Positions 43,398-54,453 of a DNA stretch of 64,000 bases are shown here, piece after piece. The notes beneath the pieces are model-generated. The model ran no database searches and had not been told where the DNA came from. It saw only the letters and a program-made list of their open reading frames with translations. Both the position numbers and the translations under genes were made by a program. The DNA lies in the NCBI GenBank assembly GCA_018398585.1, contig JAGTTD010000011.1, forward strand, positions 15,243,346 through 15,307,345, given 5' to 3'. Numbering within the stretch: the first letter of the stretch is position 1; each line of letters starts with the position of its first letter. This DNA is from Simmondsia chinensis. Taxonomy: Eukaryota > Streptophyta > Magnoliopsida > Caryophyllales > Simmondsiaceae.

Positions 43398-43880
43398 CAA
43401 TAGACCCTTCTATTTGCATGCATATGATTTTTCTTGATGAGAATGCTAAACCTTGTAGAGAGATGCAACGAAGGTTGAATCTGAACATGAAAGAAGTTTT
43501 GAGTTGGAAGAAGAGCCACTTTGAGGTTCAAGAGGGAATTGTACTGTGTCATAGGGTGTCTGAGAAGGTTATTGTGGTTGATAAGGCTAAGTAGATTTGA
43601 TTACTAACGCCCCCCCTCCCTGAAATGTGAAGCAAGTTAGATCATTTCTAAGTTGTGCAGGTTTCTATGGAAGATTCTTTAAGGACTTTGGGAAGTTAGC
43701 TAGGCCATTAACTAGTTTGCTAGCTAAGGACATATCATTTGAGTTTGATGAGTCTTGCTTAGAAGCTTTCCAAAAGCTTTGATCTATGATTGTTGCCAAC
43801 CCCATTATATAGCCATCCGACTACTCTTTCCATCTTTAAATAATGTGCGATACTTCATATTTGCTTTAGGTGTTGTCTTA
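43398..43880 (+). pseudogene. A2 pol remnant with deleted reverse-transcriptase core
   Basis: Reads ICMHMIFLDENAKPCREMQRRLN and NMKEV, then directly LSWKKSHFEVQEGIVLCHRVSEK and VDKAK. In complete Athila pol these two segments flank the RT catalytic core, so roughly 170 codons, including the aspartate pair, are missing. Afterwards RTYHLSLMSLA-type frames follow with stops (ARPLTSLLAKD in another frame, about 43700). The same join occurs in A3 at about 57195. Confidence 0.85.
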
Positions 43881-45221
43881 GGTGAGGTCCTCGAAGTGGT
43901 TTCTTTGGTTGACGTCATTACCTGATCTTTGCTGGACCCATTGTGCCCGACTGAAGGCATACAACTTAGCGCTACTAAGAGGTAGCCTAGGTTTGTTATT
44001 TCTTGTTTTTAGTTTTGTCTTTGATCTAATTAGTTGCTTGGAGACTTGTTTCTCTACTTTCATGTTCTTGGTCCGTGTCTTAGAAGCCACATATACTCAT
44101 TCATGGCCTTCCACAATTATTGCCTTGTCAGGTTGTATCGCTCCATCTCACCGCTTTCTCGTGCTTTAATGCTTTATATTGTGGCATTGATGACAATGCA
44201 TCATTTAGGTGTGGGGGTGAGACCCATTTGGATGTGCTCATTTTTGTTCGAATTTTGGATATTTTTTGTGCATTTTGAGCGTGCATTATAACCTTTTGCC
44301 AAGTTTTTCCTTGAATAATATGTACGTTTGAAGGATGGATAGGATTGATGGTTTATTTCCTTTTCTCGATTCCATGAAGTTCAATATTTATTCTCCATAC
44401 GTTTTTGTGAGTATTGTTGATATTAATAGTTTCTACTCTTGTCGCGCACGTATTCAATATGCACTGGACCTTCTTGTTGTGGAAAATCTGAAAAATTTGA
44501 GTAAACAATCCTATATATCTTGCGTTTTGTATGCTTGCCCTACTGGCTTATCCTAATCCTTATCTCTTGATGCTATATGAAGTACTTGTTGATGAATTGT
44601 CAATTGCAACGTTGAGGTACTTGTTATGCGAAAGTCTAAAAGTTGGACAGAAAAAAGAGAGGAAATGAAAGAAAAGGAAAAAAAAAAAAGAAAAAAAAAG
44701 TAAAAAGAGCTTCCTCTGACGAAAAAAGAAGCAAGCAAAAGAAAAAAAAAATTGAAATTGATGTGCGTTCATGGTTAAGTTCTTTCTTCTTTTGTTATTT
44801 TGAGATTAAAATGCTGTAAAGTGGTCACTCAAATGCCACTTAGAATTCTCTATGTATGGGCAACTGTTTAAGTGATTTGATGGTGTGGGATTATAAAATC
44901 TTAGTATATTTGGTTGGATACAAGAATTTGAGGAGATTTCGTGGCATGATATCCCATTCACTTCCACTTGTGTGTTTGAAATGCTTGAGTAGTATCCATT
45001 AGTTGATGCATGGTTAATGAAATTCTATGATGAGTTTTGAAGTTGAATCATTTGAATTCATAAAATTGGAGAATGTTCTAGATGATTGAATCTTGTCATG
45101 AATTGTAATGTATGTGTTAATCTTGGAAGACTTGGTGAAGCTTGGGGTAGTTGGTTGCTTGAGTCTTTGTGTCTATCCTATGCTTTGCTCTAGGACTAGC
45201 AAATTTTAGGTGTGGGGGTAT
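43881..45221 (+). mobile_element. A2 3' non-coding region with two purine tracts
   Basis: Between pol and the 3' LTR. GGTGTGGGGGTGAG at 44208-44220 and GGTGTGGGGGTATT at 45209-45221 are near-identical purine tracts about 1.0 kb apart. Frames at 43882-44291 have hydrophobic stretches but no env-like signature I can support. An A-rich stretch lies at about 44670-44750. Homologous sequence in reverse is at 55503-56760 (A3). Confidence 0.75.
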
Positions 45222-46584
45222 TGATGCGTCTCATTTTTACCCATCTTTTCAGTGCTATTTTAGATCTTTTACATATCTTCAATTATCGTTATATCCTCAC
45301 TTTGGCCATTTTTATGTTTTAGAGCTTCGAAGATTAAAGTTTCGTAAACAGCCAAATTTGGGTGCAAATGAGACAAAATTCCATGCCTGGGCACTTAAAT
45401 CGAGTCAATCGGGGCTTAGGATACTAAGCCCGCTGCACGGCCCACAACGCCGACATCAGCCCAAACCCACCTCCAGCCCACCGTCATCTCCGATCCCGTA
45501 GGCCATCACCATCAGCGCTGCCCAGCACACCGGCACCAAGCCCAGCCCAACGCCTCCAGTCCAGTCTCTAGCCCCGTACACCAGCTAACCTCCAGGGCCA
45601 CAACTCACACCTGCAACAGCACACGTAAGCCCACACACAAGCCCACACCACCTGCATCGTCGTAGCCCAGCTTTAGTGCACATAGGGTTTCACTGTAGCA
45701 GAATTACAAGGAGGGATCATCGTTTTTATTCATTCTAGGTTTTTTTTCCTCACCACTTAAACCTCTCTATTCTCTCTCTCTATTTGTTTTTCTTTTTCTT
45801 AAATAGGATGTGATTAATTTGGCGCGAGATTGACACGGGCTCATTCATCTTCTCCTTATCCTTGATGGAGAGCTAACTTACTTTCCAGGGTTAGATGAAG
45901 TCTTAGCCTTTTTAGTGTTGTATTACTTTTAATTTTGGGATAATTTAATTGTTTACATGAATTGCTTGATTGTGAGAAGCACTTTAAAGTATTATGATAT
46001 TATTGATTATTCAATTGAGATGACTATTGAGTCTGTAACTTTTAATTATTGATGTTGATACATGTTAATTACTTTTTGTGCTTGTAGCCTTAGGATTAAT
46101 TGATCAAGCAATAGTTTTCACCGAATTGTTAATTAGTGCCTATTTTTCTTATGCTTTAGTTATATATGTTCAAGTGGAGCCTATTTTCCCAATGCTTTAG
46201 TTAGATAGGATCAATACGTGAAAATAACGACATCATCTTAGTAGGTTAAAGTTTGTAGCCTAATCACTACTTGTGTGACAAACAATAATTCCAATTTAAG
46301 AGTTAACGGAAGAATAATTGGCTAATGATGGATTCAAAACCACAGGTTCCAATTCCATATTCTCTTCCATTTAGAAATTCAATCCCTTAAGTTAATTGTC
46401 GTTTCCTTAGAGTAGTTATAACACAAAGTCCCTTAATTTTCCTTGAGTCAATTGAGGTCAAATTAGATTCACGTACTCTTAGTCCCTGTGATTCGACACT
46501 CTCTTGCCCTGAATTTCAATTAAGATGTGTTTAGTAGATATGCTTGTATATTAAATTTTGATTGAAGTAAAAGCCAACACATTA
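45222..46584 (+). mobile_element. A2 3' LTR
   Basis: 1363 bp, TGATGCGTCTC...CCAACACATTA, without insertions, so it serves as the reference for the interrupted 5' LTR. It is followed by GGCTC, the right target duplication, and then GA integrase. Confidence 0.9.
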
Positions 46585-47499
46585 GGCTCTTAGTTTAGCT
46601 AACCATCAAACGGATGCGCAAACGGAGGGATTGAATCAGTGCCTCGCACAGTACCTCAGAAGCATGAAATTTCAGCATCCCAAGCAGTGGAATAAGTGGC
46701 TTTCCTTGGCGGAATTTTAATATAACACTAACTCTCATTCCATTCTTTGCTCTTTCTGATAATGCTCTCTCACTTCTAATTTTAAAAGAAGAAATCATGT
46801 CTCCTATTCTTTCTATTGAGTAATTGTTGCAAGCTAGAGCACAAGTTACTTAATAGTTAAAAGACCAACTTCAGTTTGCTCAAGCGAGGATGAAGTTTTT
46901 TGCTGACTAGGTTAGATTAGATCATTAGTTTAATATACAAAATTATGTGTATCTTAAGCTGCAACCATATGAACAAGCATCTGTTGCAGTGCGTAAGAAC
47001 ATCAAGTTGTTTGCAAAATATTTTAGGCCTTCCTGGATTGTGTAGCGTGTGGGTACAACAACATCAACAACAGCATTAGACCCAGTGCCTCAAGGGCTCC
47101 AGCATAAGTGGGGTCTGGGAGGGGTGGATGTACTTAGCCTTATGTCCTCAGGGTGTAACCCTGTCGAGAGGCCATTTCTGAGGACCCCCAACAGTGTAGG
47201 TACAGTAGCTTATAGGTTGGATTTACCTTATGAGGTTGCTATTCACCCTATCTTTCATGTTTCGTTATTGAAGAAGAAGATTGGTTCAGAAGTAGTCCCT
47301 CAATTACAACCTCCATTTACAGCCCAGGATGGCAGGGTGCTGATGGAACTTGTAGAAATTTTGGCTAGATGTTTGGTCCCTTGCAACAATCAAGCTGTAA
47401 CACAGGTTTTGGTCCAGTGGTCTAACTTGAGTGGTGATGAGGCCACTTGGGACGATTACAATTTTCTTAAAAGTCAATTTCCAAATTTTTATTCTTAAG
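46585..47499 (+). pseudogene. GA integrase, C-terminal half with chromodomain-like end
   Basis: Resumes GA in frame with SLANHQTDAQTEGLNQ (the HPQTDGQTE motif), then PKQWNKWLSLAEF and the GPY-type region FAKYFRPSWIV. A SINE (47058-47193) interrupts it, and it continues VAYRLDLPYEVAIHPIFHVS, ending with VLVQWSNLSGDEATWDDY and FLKSQFPNF, the chromodomain-like tail of chromoviruses. The last part (47049-47498) is one open frame because the SINE is read through. Several stops lie earlier. Confidence 0.87.
47058..47193 (+). mobile_element. SINE (Au-like) inside GA integrase
   Basis: ACAACATCAACAACAGC followed by CCCAGTGCCTCAAGGGCTCC, GGGGTCTGGGAGGGGTGGAT and GTACTTAGCCTTATGTCC. Target duplications GTGTGGGTACA (47047-47057) and GTGTAGGTACA (47194-47204) differ at one base. 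Same family as 26478-26659. It restores an in-frame readthrough of the host frame. Confidence 0.82.
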
Positions 47500-47638
47500 G
47501 CTCTTATTGTATCTGGTGATTCTTTGTTAATTGTATAAACTCAAGATTCCATTCTCTTCTCTCCTATGTCTTCTTCTATTCTCTCATCTCCTTCTCAATC
47601 TATCAAGATAATCCCTTGTTATGATCGTAGGTCATAAC
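47497..47638 (+). mobile_element. GA 3' LTR, 5'-truncated
   Basis: GGCTCTTATTGTATCTGGTG to GTCATAACA matches the right-hand ~140 bp of the 245-bp LTR at 23943-24187. The first ~105 bp are missing. The right flank is A0 LTR in minus orientation. Confidence 0.75.
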
Positions 47639-48318
47639 ACTAGATCTCGTAGCAGCTTGGGGAAGGAGAGGAAGAGAGAACAAAAAGCAAAAAGCCCAAA
47701 AAAGAACTATCCCCAACCCTTTTTATATGTGCGGCGCGTCCTAGAGGCACCCTGCACCTTGGCCGATCGATCGGCTTAATTGCCGGTGGATCTGGCTTGG
47801 TTCTCTAAGGTCTTGATTGATCCGCCAATAGTGCCAATTGATCGGTGGCTTATTTGGTAGTCTGCACACTTAATATAAAACGTGTGTAAATTTTGATTCA
47901 TAAAGAAGTGCGAGTCAAATTTCATATCAAATCAAAATTCTCAAAGATATCTACATGTTCCCAATGGTATTCATAGTGGAATTTGATATTTTTGGATCAT
48001 AAATACTCTTCTTTTAACCTTTTTCTCATTTTAAGCTTAACCGATTGCCCAAATGCTAGGTCGATTGATTCGCGCACCCTAGGGGAGACTTTTCTTGGAC
48101 GAATTTTGACCCGGTTGGTATTTTTCTCACATGTGGTTGGATTTCTCAATATAATCTTCATATGTGTCCATTTTCGCTCATTTTCAACGCTTTCTAAGTA
48201 GTCCTAGCTCCAACGAGTTCAAAACCTAAATAGACATAAATTATACAATACACTCATGTAAAAGCCAAAAATATCATGGGAATGTATTATAAAAACATAT
48301 AAAATATGAGGCACATCA
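47639..48318 (-). mobile_element. A0 LTR, 5' half
   Basis: On the minus strand it starts TGATGTGCCTCAT at 48318 and runs to the GA insertion point (CTACGAGATCTAG). Same family as A1 (21485-22970), including the GATCGATCGG phrase. The remaining half is at 24188 in the inverted block. Confidence 0.8.
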
Positions 48319-48698
48319 CATACCCAAACCCAAACCTTGTCCTCAAGCAAGATTCAATTCAAACTAGCTAAAGATGGGAAAAATTCGACCAAGCATGTAT
48401 TAGCAAGAATTCCTTGTGAAAAATATTTCCGAACATATATGAAGGAGTACCAGAATGAAGAATCTTTATGGAACGCTATTATTACATTGGTTCTAGCCAA
48501 AGTCTTCGCTATTTAAGTTTTCCTACTGGTAAGTGAGTTTAAAATTTTTCCTCCCCTTCTCTTTACTCCAGGCCTTCCATATTTATGATGAATAGTGAAA
48601 ATAATTAAATGAATAAGTTTCCATAACACATCATCCCTAATTAGCCTAGAAACCCCAAGACTTTTCTTCTCTCCCCATGTTTTTTTCCTTCTCTCAGG
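48319..48698 (-). mobile_element. A0 3' internal region with polypurine tract
   Basis: On the minus strand AGGTTTGGGTTTGGGTATG abuts the LTR (48319-48337). The rest aligns with the reverse complement of about 900-1250 in A1. No coding sequence. Cut at 48699 by the A3 LTR. Confidence 0.75.
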
Positions 48699-49461
48699 TG
48701 TGTTTTTCTTTGTCAATCAAAATTTAATATTAAAACCTATCTAAAAACACATGTAAATTAAAATCTAGGACAAGAGGGTGTCGAACTACAAGGACTAAAA
48801 GTACGTAAATCTATTCTATGACCTAAATTGACTCAAGGAAAATTAAGGGATTCAATATTATAACTACCTAAAGGAAACGACAATTAAATTTAGGGAATTA
48901 ACTTCTAAAGGAAAAAGTATGTGGAATTGGAACCTAGGATTTTGAATCCATTATTAGCCAATTACTCTGGCATTAACTCTTAGTTTGGTATTATTAATTG
49001 TTACCCAGGTAGTGGTTTAGGCTACAAGCTTCAACCTACTAGGGCGATGTTGTTAGTATCACTTATTAACCCTATCTAACTAAAGCATAGGAAAAATAGA
49101 CTATATCTAACGTATTGTTAATTATCACGTATTGACCTTATCTAACTAAAGGAAAATAGGCTTTAATTAACAATTTTGTGAAAACTATTGCTTGATTAAT
49201 TAATCCTAAGGCTACAAGAGCAAAGAATTAATTCGTAAATAACAAAAATTCATGATCAAAGGTTACAAACTCAATCATCATCTCAATTGAGTAATTAATG
49301 AAGCACAATACTTCGAAGTATTTCTCACAACCAAGCAATTCATGTAACATAATTAATTATCCCAAAATTAAAAGCAATACAAGAGTAAAAAAGACTAAGA
49401 TTTCATCTAAACCTAGAGAGTAAGTTAGCTCTCCGTCAAGGATGAACAGAGGAAGGAGGAG

Positions 49462-49811
49462 TGTTAAGGTTCAAGAAAAATCTTGAATCTTAACCTAAAG
49501 ATAAGAGAGTATGAGATGAGAAAGAAGTGAAAGAGATGAGGAATTAGAGAGAACTTAGAGTTGAGAAGAGAAGAGATCAATTATCATTCAATAGCTTTCA
49601 AAGTACAAGCTAGATTGCTACTTATACAATCAAGAATCAAACGGCAAAATAGGAAAATATTTAGAGATACAAAGCACCTAGACACAAGCTTAACTGCACC
49701 TTATTAACTTACAATCGACTTTGGCGCCAAAAGATTATTTGAAACTCCTACGGCTAATCAAATCAGAAAATGCAACATTTGATCAATACAATGAAATCTA
49801 GGATCATAACA
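49462..49811 (-). repeat. C 3' LTR
   Basis: TGTTAAGGTTCAAG...GGATCATAACA on the plus strand, 350 bp, pairs with 54454-54803. Confidence 0.93.
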
Positions 49812-49839
49812 GTGCTTCCCCCTTAAAAACATTCTTGTC

Positions 49840-50560
49840 TCAAGAATGAAAGGAAGGAAATTGACTTTGTAGGAACTTCAACTCTTCCCAAGTTGAATCT
49901 TTTTCAGCCAAATTGCTCCATAGCACTAAGACTTCTTCAACCTATATCTCGGACTGCCGGATCATCCGAGAGTCCAACATTGCAGCAGGAACCTGCAAAA
50001 GAGCTCCACTAGAACCAATTTCTGGTGGGTTAGAAGGACAAGACTTCCCTTTTTCCACATACTTCTTCAAAAGAGACACATGAAACACCGGATGAACATA
50101 TGAATTAGGTGTTAGCTCCAGTTTATAAGCAACCTTTCCTAGCTTCTTAAGAATTTTGTAAGGACCAAAGTATCGAGCAATGAGTTTTACATTCTTGCAC
50201 ACTGCCGCTAAGGATTGCCTGTAAAGTTGTAGCTTCAAATACACCAAATTCCAACTTCAAAGGACTTGTCCGAACGCTTCTTGTAAGCATAATATTTCAT
50301 TCTTGCCTGAGCCAGGTGTAGATTATCTTTGAGAAGCTGCACTAATTGTCTTCTTTGGAGTAAGAGATCAGACACATCCTGCACTAAAGTAGTGATCCTT
50401 TGTAATACCAAAGGAGAAGGAGGATTATATCCATGAAATGCCTTGAAGGGAGTAGTGCCTAGAGAAGAATGAGCATGCGTATTGTACCAGTATTCTGCCA
50501 AAGACAACCATTTACCCCATTCCTTAGGATGACAGAAGATCATGCTCCTCAAGTATTGCT
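49840..50560 (-). pseudogene. C integrase C-terminal half and chromodomain-like tail
   Basis: Frames 50552-50235 (KEWGKWLSLAEYWYNTHAHSS, TPFKAFHGYNPP) and 50247-49942 (LIARYFGPYKILKKLGKVAYKLELT, HPVFHVSLLKKYV), followed by a short VLVLWSNLAEKDSTWEE-like tail in the next frame to about 49850. The GPY/F motif is intact (GPYKIL). The tail is the chromodomain-like module that targets chromoviruses to chromatin. Frameshift at about 50240. Confidence 0.85.
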
Positions 50561-51060
50561 CAATATACTGATTAACCCTCTCTATTTGTAAACAGTCTGA
50601 GGATGATAGGAAGAGCTCAAAGCCAAAGTAATACCCAAGAGAAGGAACAACTCACACCAAAAGTGGCTTGTAAAGAGCCCTCACGATAAGAAATTATGGA
50701 GTGTGGCAACCCATGAAGCCTATAGATGCTGTCCAAGGAGATTTGGCAAGCTTTTTTACTGTAATAGGACGGCCCAAGGCAAAAAAATGGCTGAATTTGG
50801 TGAAACGATCCACAACCACCGATATAACTTCCTTTCCCTCAGATTTAGGAAACCCCTCACTGAAGTCCATGCTTATGTGTTGCCATGCACAATCAGGGAT
50901 TGGAAGGGACTGGAGCAAGTCTTGATACTTCTTACCATCTGGCTTTGTCTGCTGACATGCTTCACAAGATTGAACAAACTCTATCACATCTTTTTTCAGA
51001 CCAGTCCAGCTAAAATAGCTCTTGAGCCTTTAGTAGGTTCCTTCTATGCTAGAGTGCCCT
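50561..51060 (-). pseudogene. C integrase N-terminal and catalytic core
   Basis: Frame 50987-50694 includes CEACQQTKPD (second half of the zinc-binding HHCC) and ISMDFSEGFPKSEGKEVISV, VVDRFTKFSHFFALGRP (core with first catalytic Asp). The part with the second Asp is frameshifted and partly lost near 50600-50690. Needed for chromosomal insertion of the cDNA. Confidence 0.83.
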
Positions 51061-51088
51061 CCCCTGAATCATGAGAAGCCTTAATGAT

Positions 51089-51760
51089 CTATCTCCTCAA
51101 ATCAGTGGATGATCCTATATACAACTTCCCTTTTAATCTAATGATTCCCTTTTTCACAGAAATTTCAGCATTTGATGTAGCAGGGATGGCCTTGCTAATG
51201 CTAAAAGATGTTATACACTCTTGAGCAAAGCTATCCTCTTCATAAGATCTGTCGACTTCTTCCATCCAAGCTGGTAATACAATTGAAACAGCTCCACAGA
51301 AACTAGATTCAGTCTCTTCCATTCTGTGAGATAAAGCATCAACAACCAGATTCTCTTTTCCCTTCAAGTATTCAATTGAATAATCCAGATCAAGCATCTT
51401 CATCAAGCCTTTGCGTTGAACTCTTGTTGCAATTTTCTGCTCTAACAAATATTTGAGGCTCTGGTGGTCAGTCCTGATGTTAAAATGATGACCTTCCAAG
51501 TAATGTCTCCATTTCTTAACTGCTAAGAGGATAACAAGGTGCTCTTTCTCATATATAGACAACTCTAAATGCTTTAAATTTAGAGCCTAACTAAGATAAG
51601 CCACTGGTCTTCCTTTTTGGGATAAGATTGCTCCAATTCACCTACCACAAGCATCAGTCTCCAACACAAAATCTTCACTGAAATCAGGCATAGCCAAAGC
51701 TGGTGCTGCACACATTGTTGCTTTCAAGGCTTCAAAGGCTTCTTGAGCTGCTACAGACCA
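51089..51760 (-). pseudogene. C RNase H and linker to integrase
   Basis: FVLETDACGR, then after stops SIYEKEHLVILLAVKKWRHY, FNIRTDHQSLKYLLEQKIA and YLKGKENLVVDALSHR (51562-51089), the gypsy RNase H order with the catalytic acidic residues visible. One frame is shared with RT; stops at about 51637 and 51570. Confidence 0.85.
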
Positions 51761-52645
51761 TTTAAAAGCATCCTTCTTCAGGAGTTCAGTTAATGGCTTG
51801 ACAATGACTCCATATCCAGCCACAAACTTTCTATAATGTCCAGTCAAGCCCAAAAATCTCCTCAATTGCTTCAATGTAACAGATGTTGGCCATGCCCTCA
51901 TAGCTTGAACTTTTGAAGTATCCGTGGATACTCCTTCATGAGAAATGATATGGCCTAAATACTTCACTTGTGACTGAGGAAAGGAGTAGTTGGATATTCT
52001 AGAATAGAGCTTATGGCTGCGCATCACACTGAATGCCTTCCTCAGATGAGCCACATGATCTTCAAACGTTCTACTGTAAATCAAAATGTCATCGAAGAAA
52101 ACCAGTACAAATTTCCTCAAGAATTCCTTAAACACATCGTTCATCAAAGCCTGGAATGTAGCTGGAGCATTTGTCAAACCAAAAGGCATCACCACATAAT
52201 GTCCATGGTGAGATCTAAAAGCAGTCTTATATATGTCTTGCTCCAAAACTCTGATTTGATAATATCCTTGTCTCAGATCCGGCTTAGAGAAGAAGTGTGA
52301 ACCATGAAGTTCATCCATAAGATCATCAGTAATTGGGATGGGAAGCTTATCCTTGACTGTAAGCAAATTTAGCTGCCTATAATCAATACACACTCTAGCT
52401 GTTCCATCCTTTTTCTTGACCAATATAACTGGAGAGGCAAAAGGGTTGTGGCTCTGTAGAATGAAACAAGTCTTTAGCAGCTTTTCAACTTGTTTTTCTA
52501 TCTCAGTCTTCTGAGAGTGAGGATATTTATATGGTCTCAGGTTCACTGGATCTGAATTAGACTTCAGTGGAATTGCATGATCTAAGGTTCTCTTGGGAGG
52601 TAAAGACTCTGGCTGTTCGAACATGTCCTTGTATTCTTCAATCAA
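51700..52645 (-). pseudogene. C reverse transcriptase
   Basis: A 335-codon open frame with all RT blocks: LRPYKYPHSQKTEIEKQV, ASPVILVKKKDGTARVCIDY, LPIPITDDLMDEL, DLRQGYYQIRV, MPFGLTNAPATFQALMNDV, FFDDILIYS (catalytic, intact) and YLGHIISHEGV. Within this part no stop or frameshift occurs, the best preserved pol segment of the window. It copies element RNA into DNA using the Met-tRNA primer. Confidence 0.93.
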
Positions 52646-52672
52646 TGTGCCAATATTCGAATGTAGAAGCAG

Positions 52673-53120
52673 CTAAACCTCAGAATGTTTTATAGAAAAC
52701 AATTGCCCTATCCACTGATAGGCTCCCTTCTTAATCCCTCCTTTCAGCTTCTTGCCATTCAATAATTGAAACTGAGCCTGTTTCACAATCCCTTGCGATC
52801 TGACAGTAGCTCCTAGCATCTCGAAAGAAACTGTCGATTGAGAGAAATCAAAGATCAATGGGCTGAAAGTCTTCATCCAATCAACACCAAGAACCATGTC
52901 ACAACCTCTCAATTGTAGGATCCTGAAGTCATACACAAATTTATGATCCTGCATTTGCCAGCTGAATCCTTGGCATTTGGTTTGAGTAAGTATAGAATTC
53001 CGATCAGCCACGGTTACAGCTAGTGGACTTGTTTTAATCACTTCATGTCCCACTTTCCTCACGACCTTAGGATCAATAAAACTGTAAGTACTGCCACTAT
53101 CGATTAAGATCAGAATGGAT
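52673..53120 (-). pseudogene. C aspartic protease
   Basis: Follows gag; frame 53062-52673 begins just after the active-site segment (DSGSTYSFID-like sequence is visible near 53080-53110 in another phase). It contains VGHEVIKTSPLAVTVAD and LQLRGCDMVLGVDWM, the conserved C-terminal protease motif. Shares a frame with RT, separated by stops near 52672. Confidence 0.8.
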
Positions 53121-54405
53121 TTGCATCCTGCCTCTCCCTTCCATTCCCAATTAAAGCTTTCATAGAGATCTCCATTTCATCATCCACCAGTTCATCCGAA
53201 ATTTTTTGCTCTTGTTCAATCAATCTGGCTTCTAATTCTTTCTCTTTAGTATCCTCATTTGCCTTTGCTCCTCTAGCTGACATAAGGAGCTTGGGATTAC
53301 ACTTATGCCCAAAGAAGTAACGTTGAATTTGAAGCACAACCTTTGCGCCTTCTTTTCTTCCACACTCAAATCCTTAGACCTTGTAGGCATATTCTGCTGC
53401 TGATAAGAGCCTTGATTGCTTCTACTTCTCTGCCCATCGGGTGTTGTCAATACAGTGGACTCAAATAACTTGGCTTTGGCATAAGCTTTAGACAATGATC
53501 TAGGACTCAAGGCCTTGACAAAGTTCTCAATTTTTGGCTTCAAGCCACCGATAAAACTCGAGACATAGTAAGCCTCACTCGCATCAGGATAGACAAAGAT
53601 CATTCTTGCTCTCAAATTCTCAATCCTTGTCATATATTCTCTCATAGATGTAGTCTGCACCGCCTTGTTGAAGTTATCCACAATATCACTTGAATCTTCA
53701 TCCCCGTATCTCTCATATAGTTCCTCCACAAATTCAGACCATGACAATGAAGGATGGCTGTGCATAAGGCTATAGAACCATACCTCTTGATCTCCCTAAA
53801 GATAAATAACAGCTAATTCTACCTTCTCTGCCTCACTAATGTGATAGAAATGGAAGTGCCTTTCGCATCTCCTTATCTAAGATTGAAAGACTGAGGTTGT
53901 TTACCATTGAACGGTTCAATCGCAATTCTTGGATGCTTAAATCCACTAGCTCTACTACTGGCAGTGCCATCACTTGCTCGTGAGGCCGGAGGTTGCATCT
54001 GATCTGGAGGACGATCAAATTTTCCAACAGCTGCACCAAATGTTTGAGGTTGCATAACCTCTGGAGGTCAATCGTGCTGACAGGTAGCTGACAAAACTCC
54101 AGCTCTTGAAGGCAAATTTTGCCTTGTGATTTGCTGCTGAATCCTTGGATTTTAACCTCAATTTTCTGAGAATGCTGATCTAATCTTTCAACAAGCTTCT
54201 GATCTTGCGTCTACTGCATTCTAGCAAACATCTCCTCCATTTGAAGCCTCAATTGTTCAAATTGATTGACCTCTGCACTTGATCCAGCATTTGCGCCAGC
54301 AACATCAGCATAAGTAGCATTCGCAGCAACATTTGCAGTTGCATTTGCTCGAGTTGTAACTCCACACGCCATTTGTACACTCTTCTTGGGTCTAGCTAGC
54401 TCCAA
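53110..54405 (-). pseudogene. C gag
   Basis: Start ATG of the family frame is MACGVTTRAN (about 54373); VNQFEQLRLQMEEMFARM follows, then a stop. Later frames hold IAIEPFNGKQPQSFNLR, LSWSEFVEELYERYGDE, YVSSFIGGLKPKIENFVKAL and SLSKAYAKAKLFEST. A knuckle-like C-x-F stretch near 53335 (LCFKFN) is degenerate. At least four frames are used, so Gag cannot be made from this copy. Confidence 0.85.
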
Positions 54406-54439
54406 TCAACCAAATCAAGATCAATCGGCAGCAACACAA

Positions 54440-54453
54440 GCTCTAATACCAAT
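54440..54453 (-). other. C primer-binding site (initiator tRNA-Met type)
   Basis: On the minus strand ATTGGTATTAGAGC follows the LTR end TTAACA. One C-to-T change from the canonical TGGTATCAGAGC. Confidence 0.88.

Noticed and set aside
43882..44291. Envelope-like gene in A2
   Set aside because: Hydrophobic segments occur, but there is no signal peptide, no conserved env-like motif and no matching frame in A3.
44553..44772. Two Phe/Ser-rich minus-strand frames
   Set aside because: They are the complement of an A-rich low-complexity stretch.
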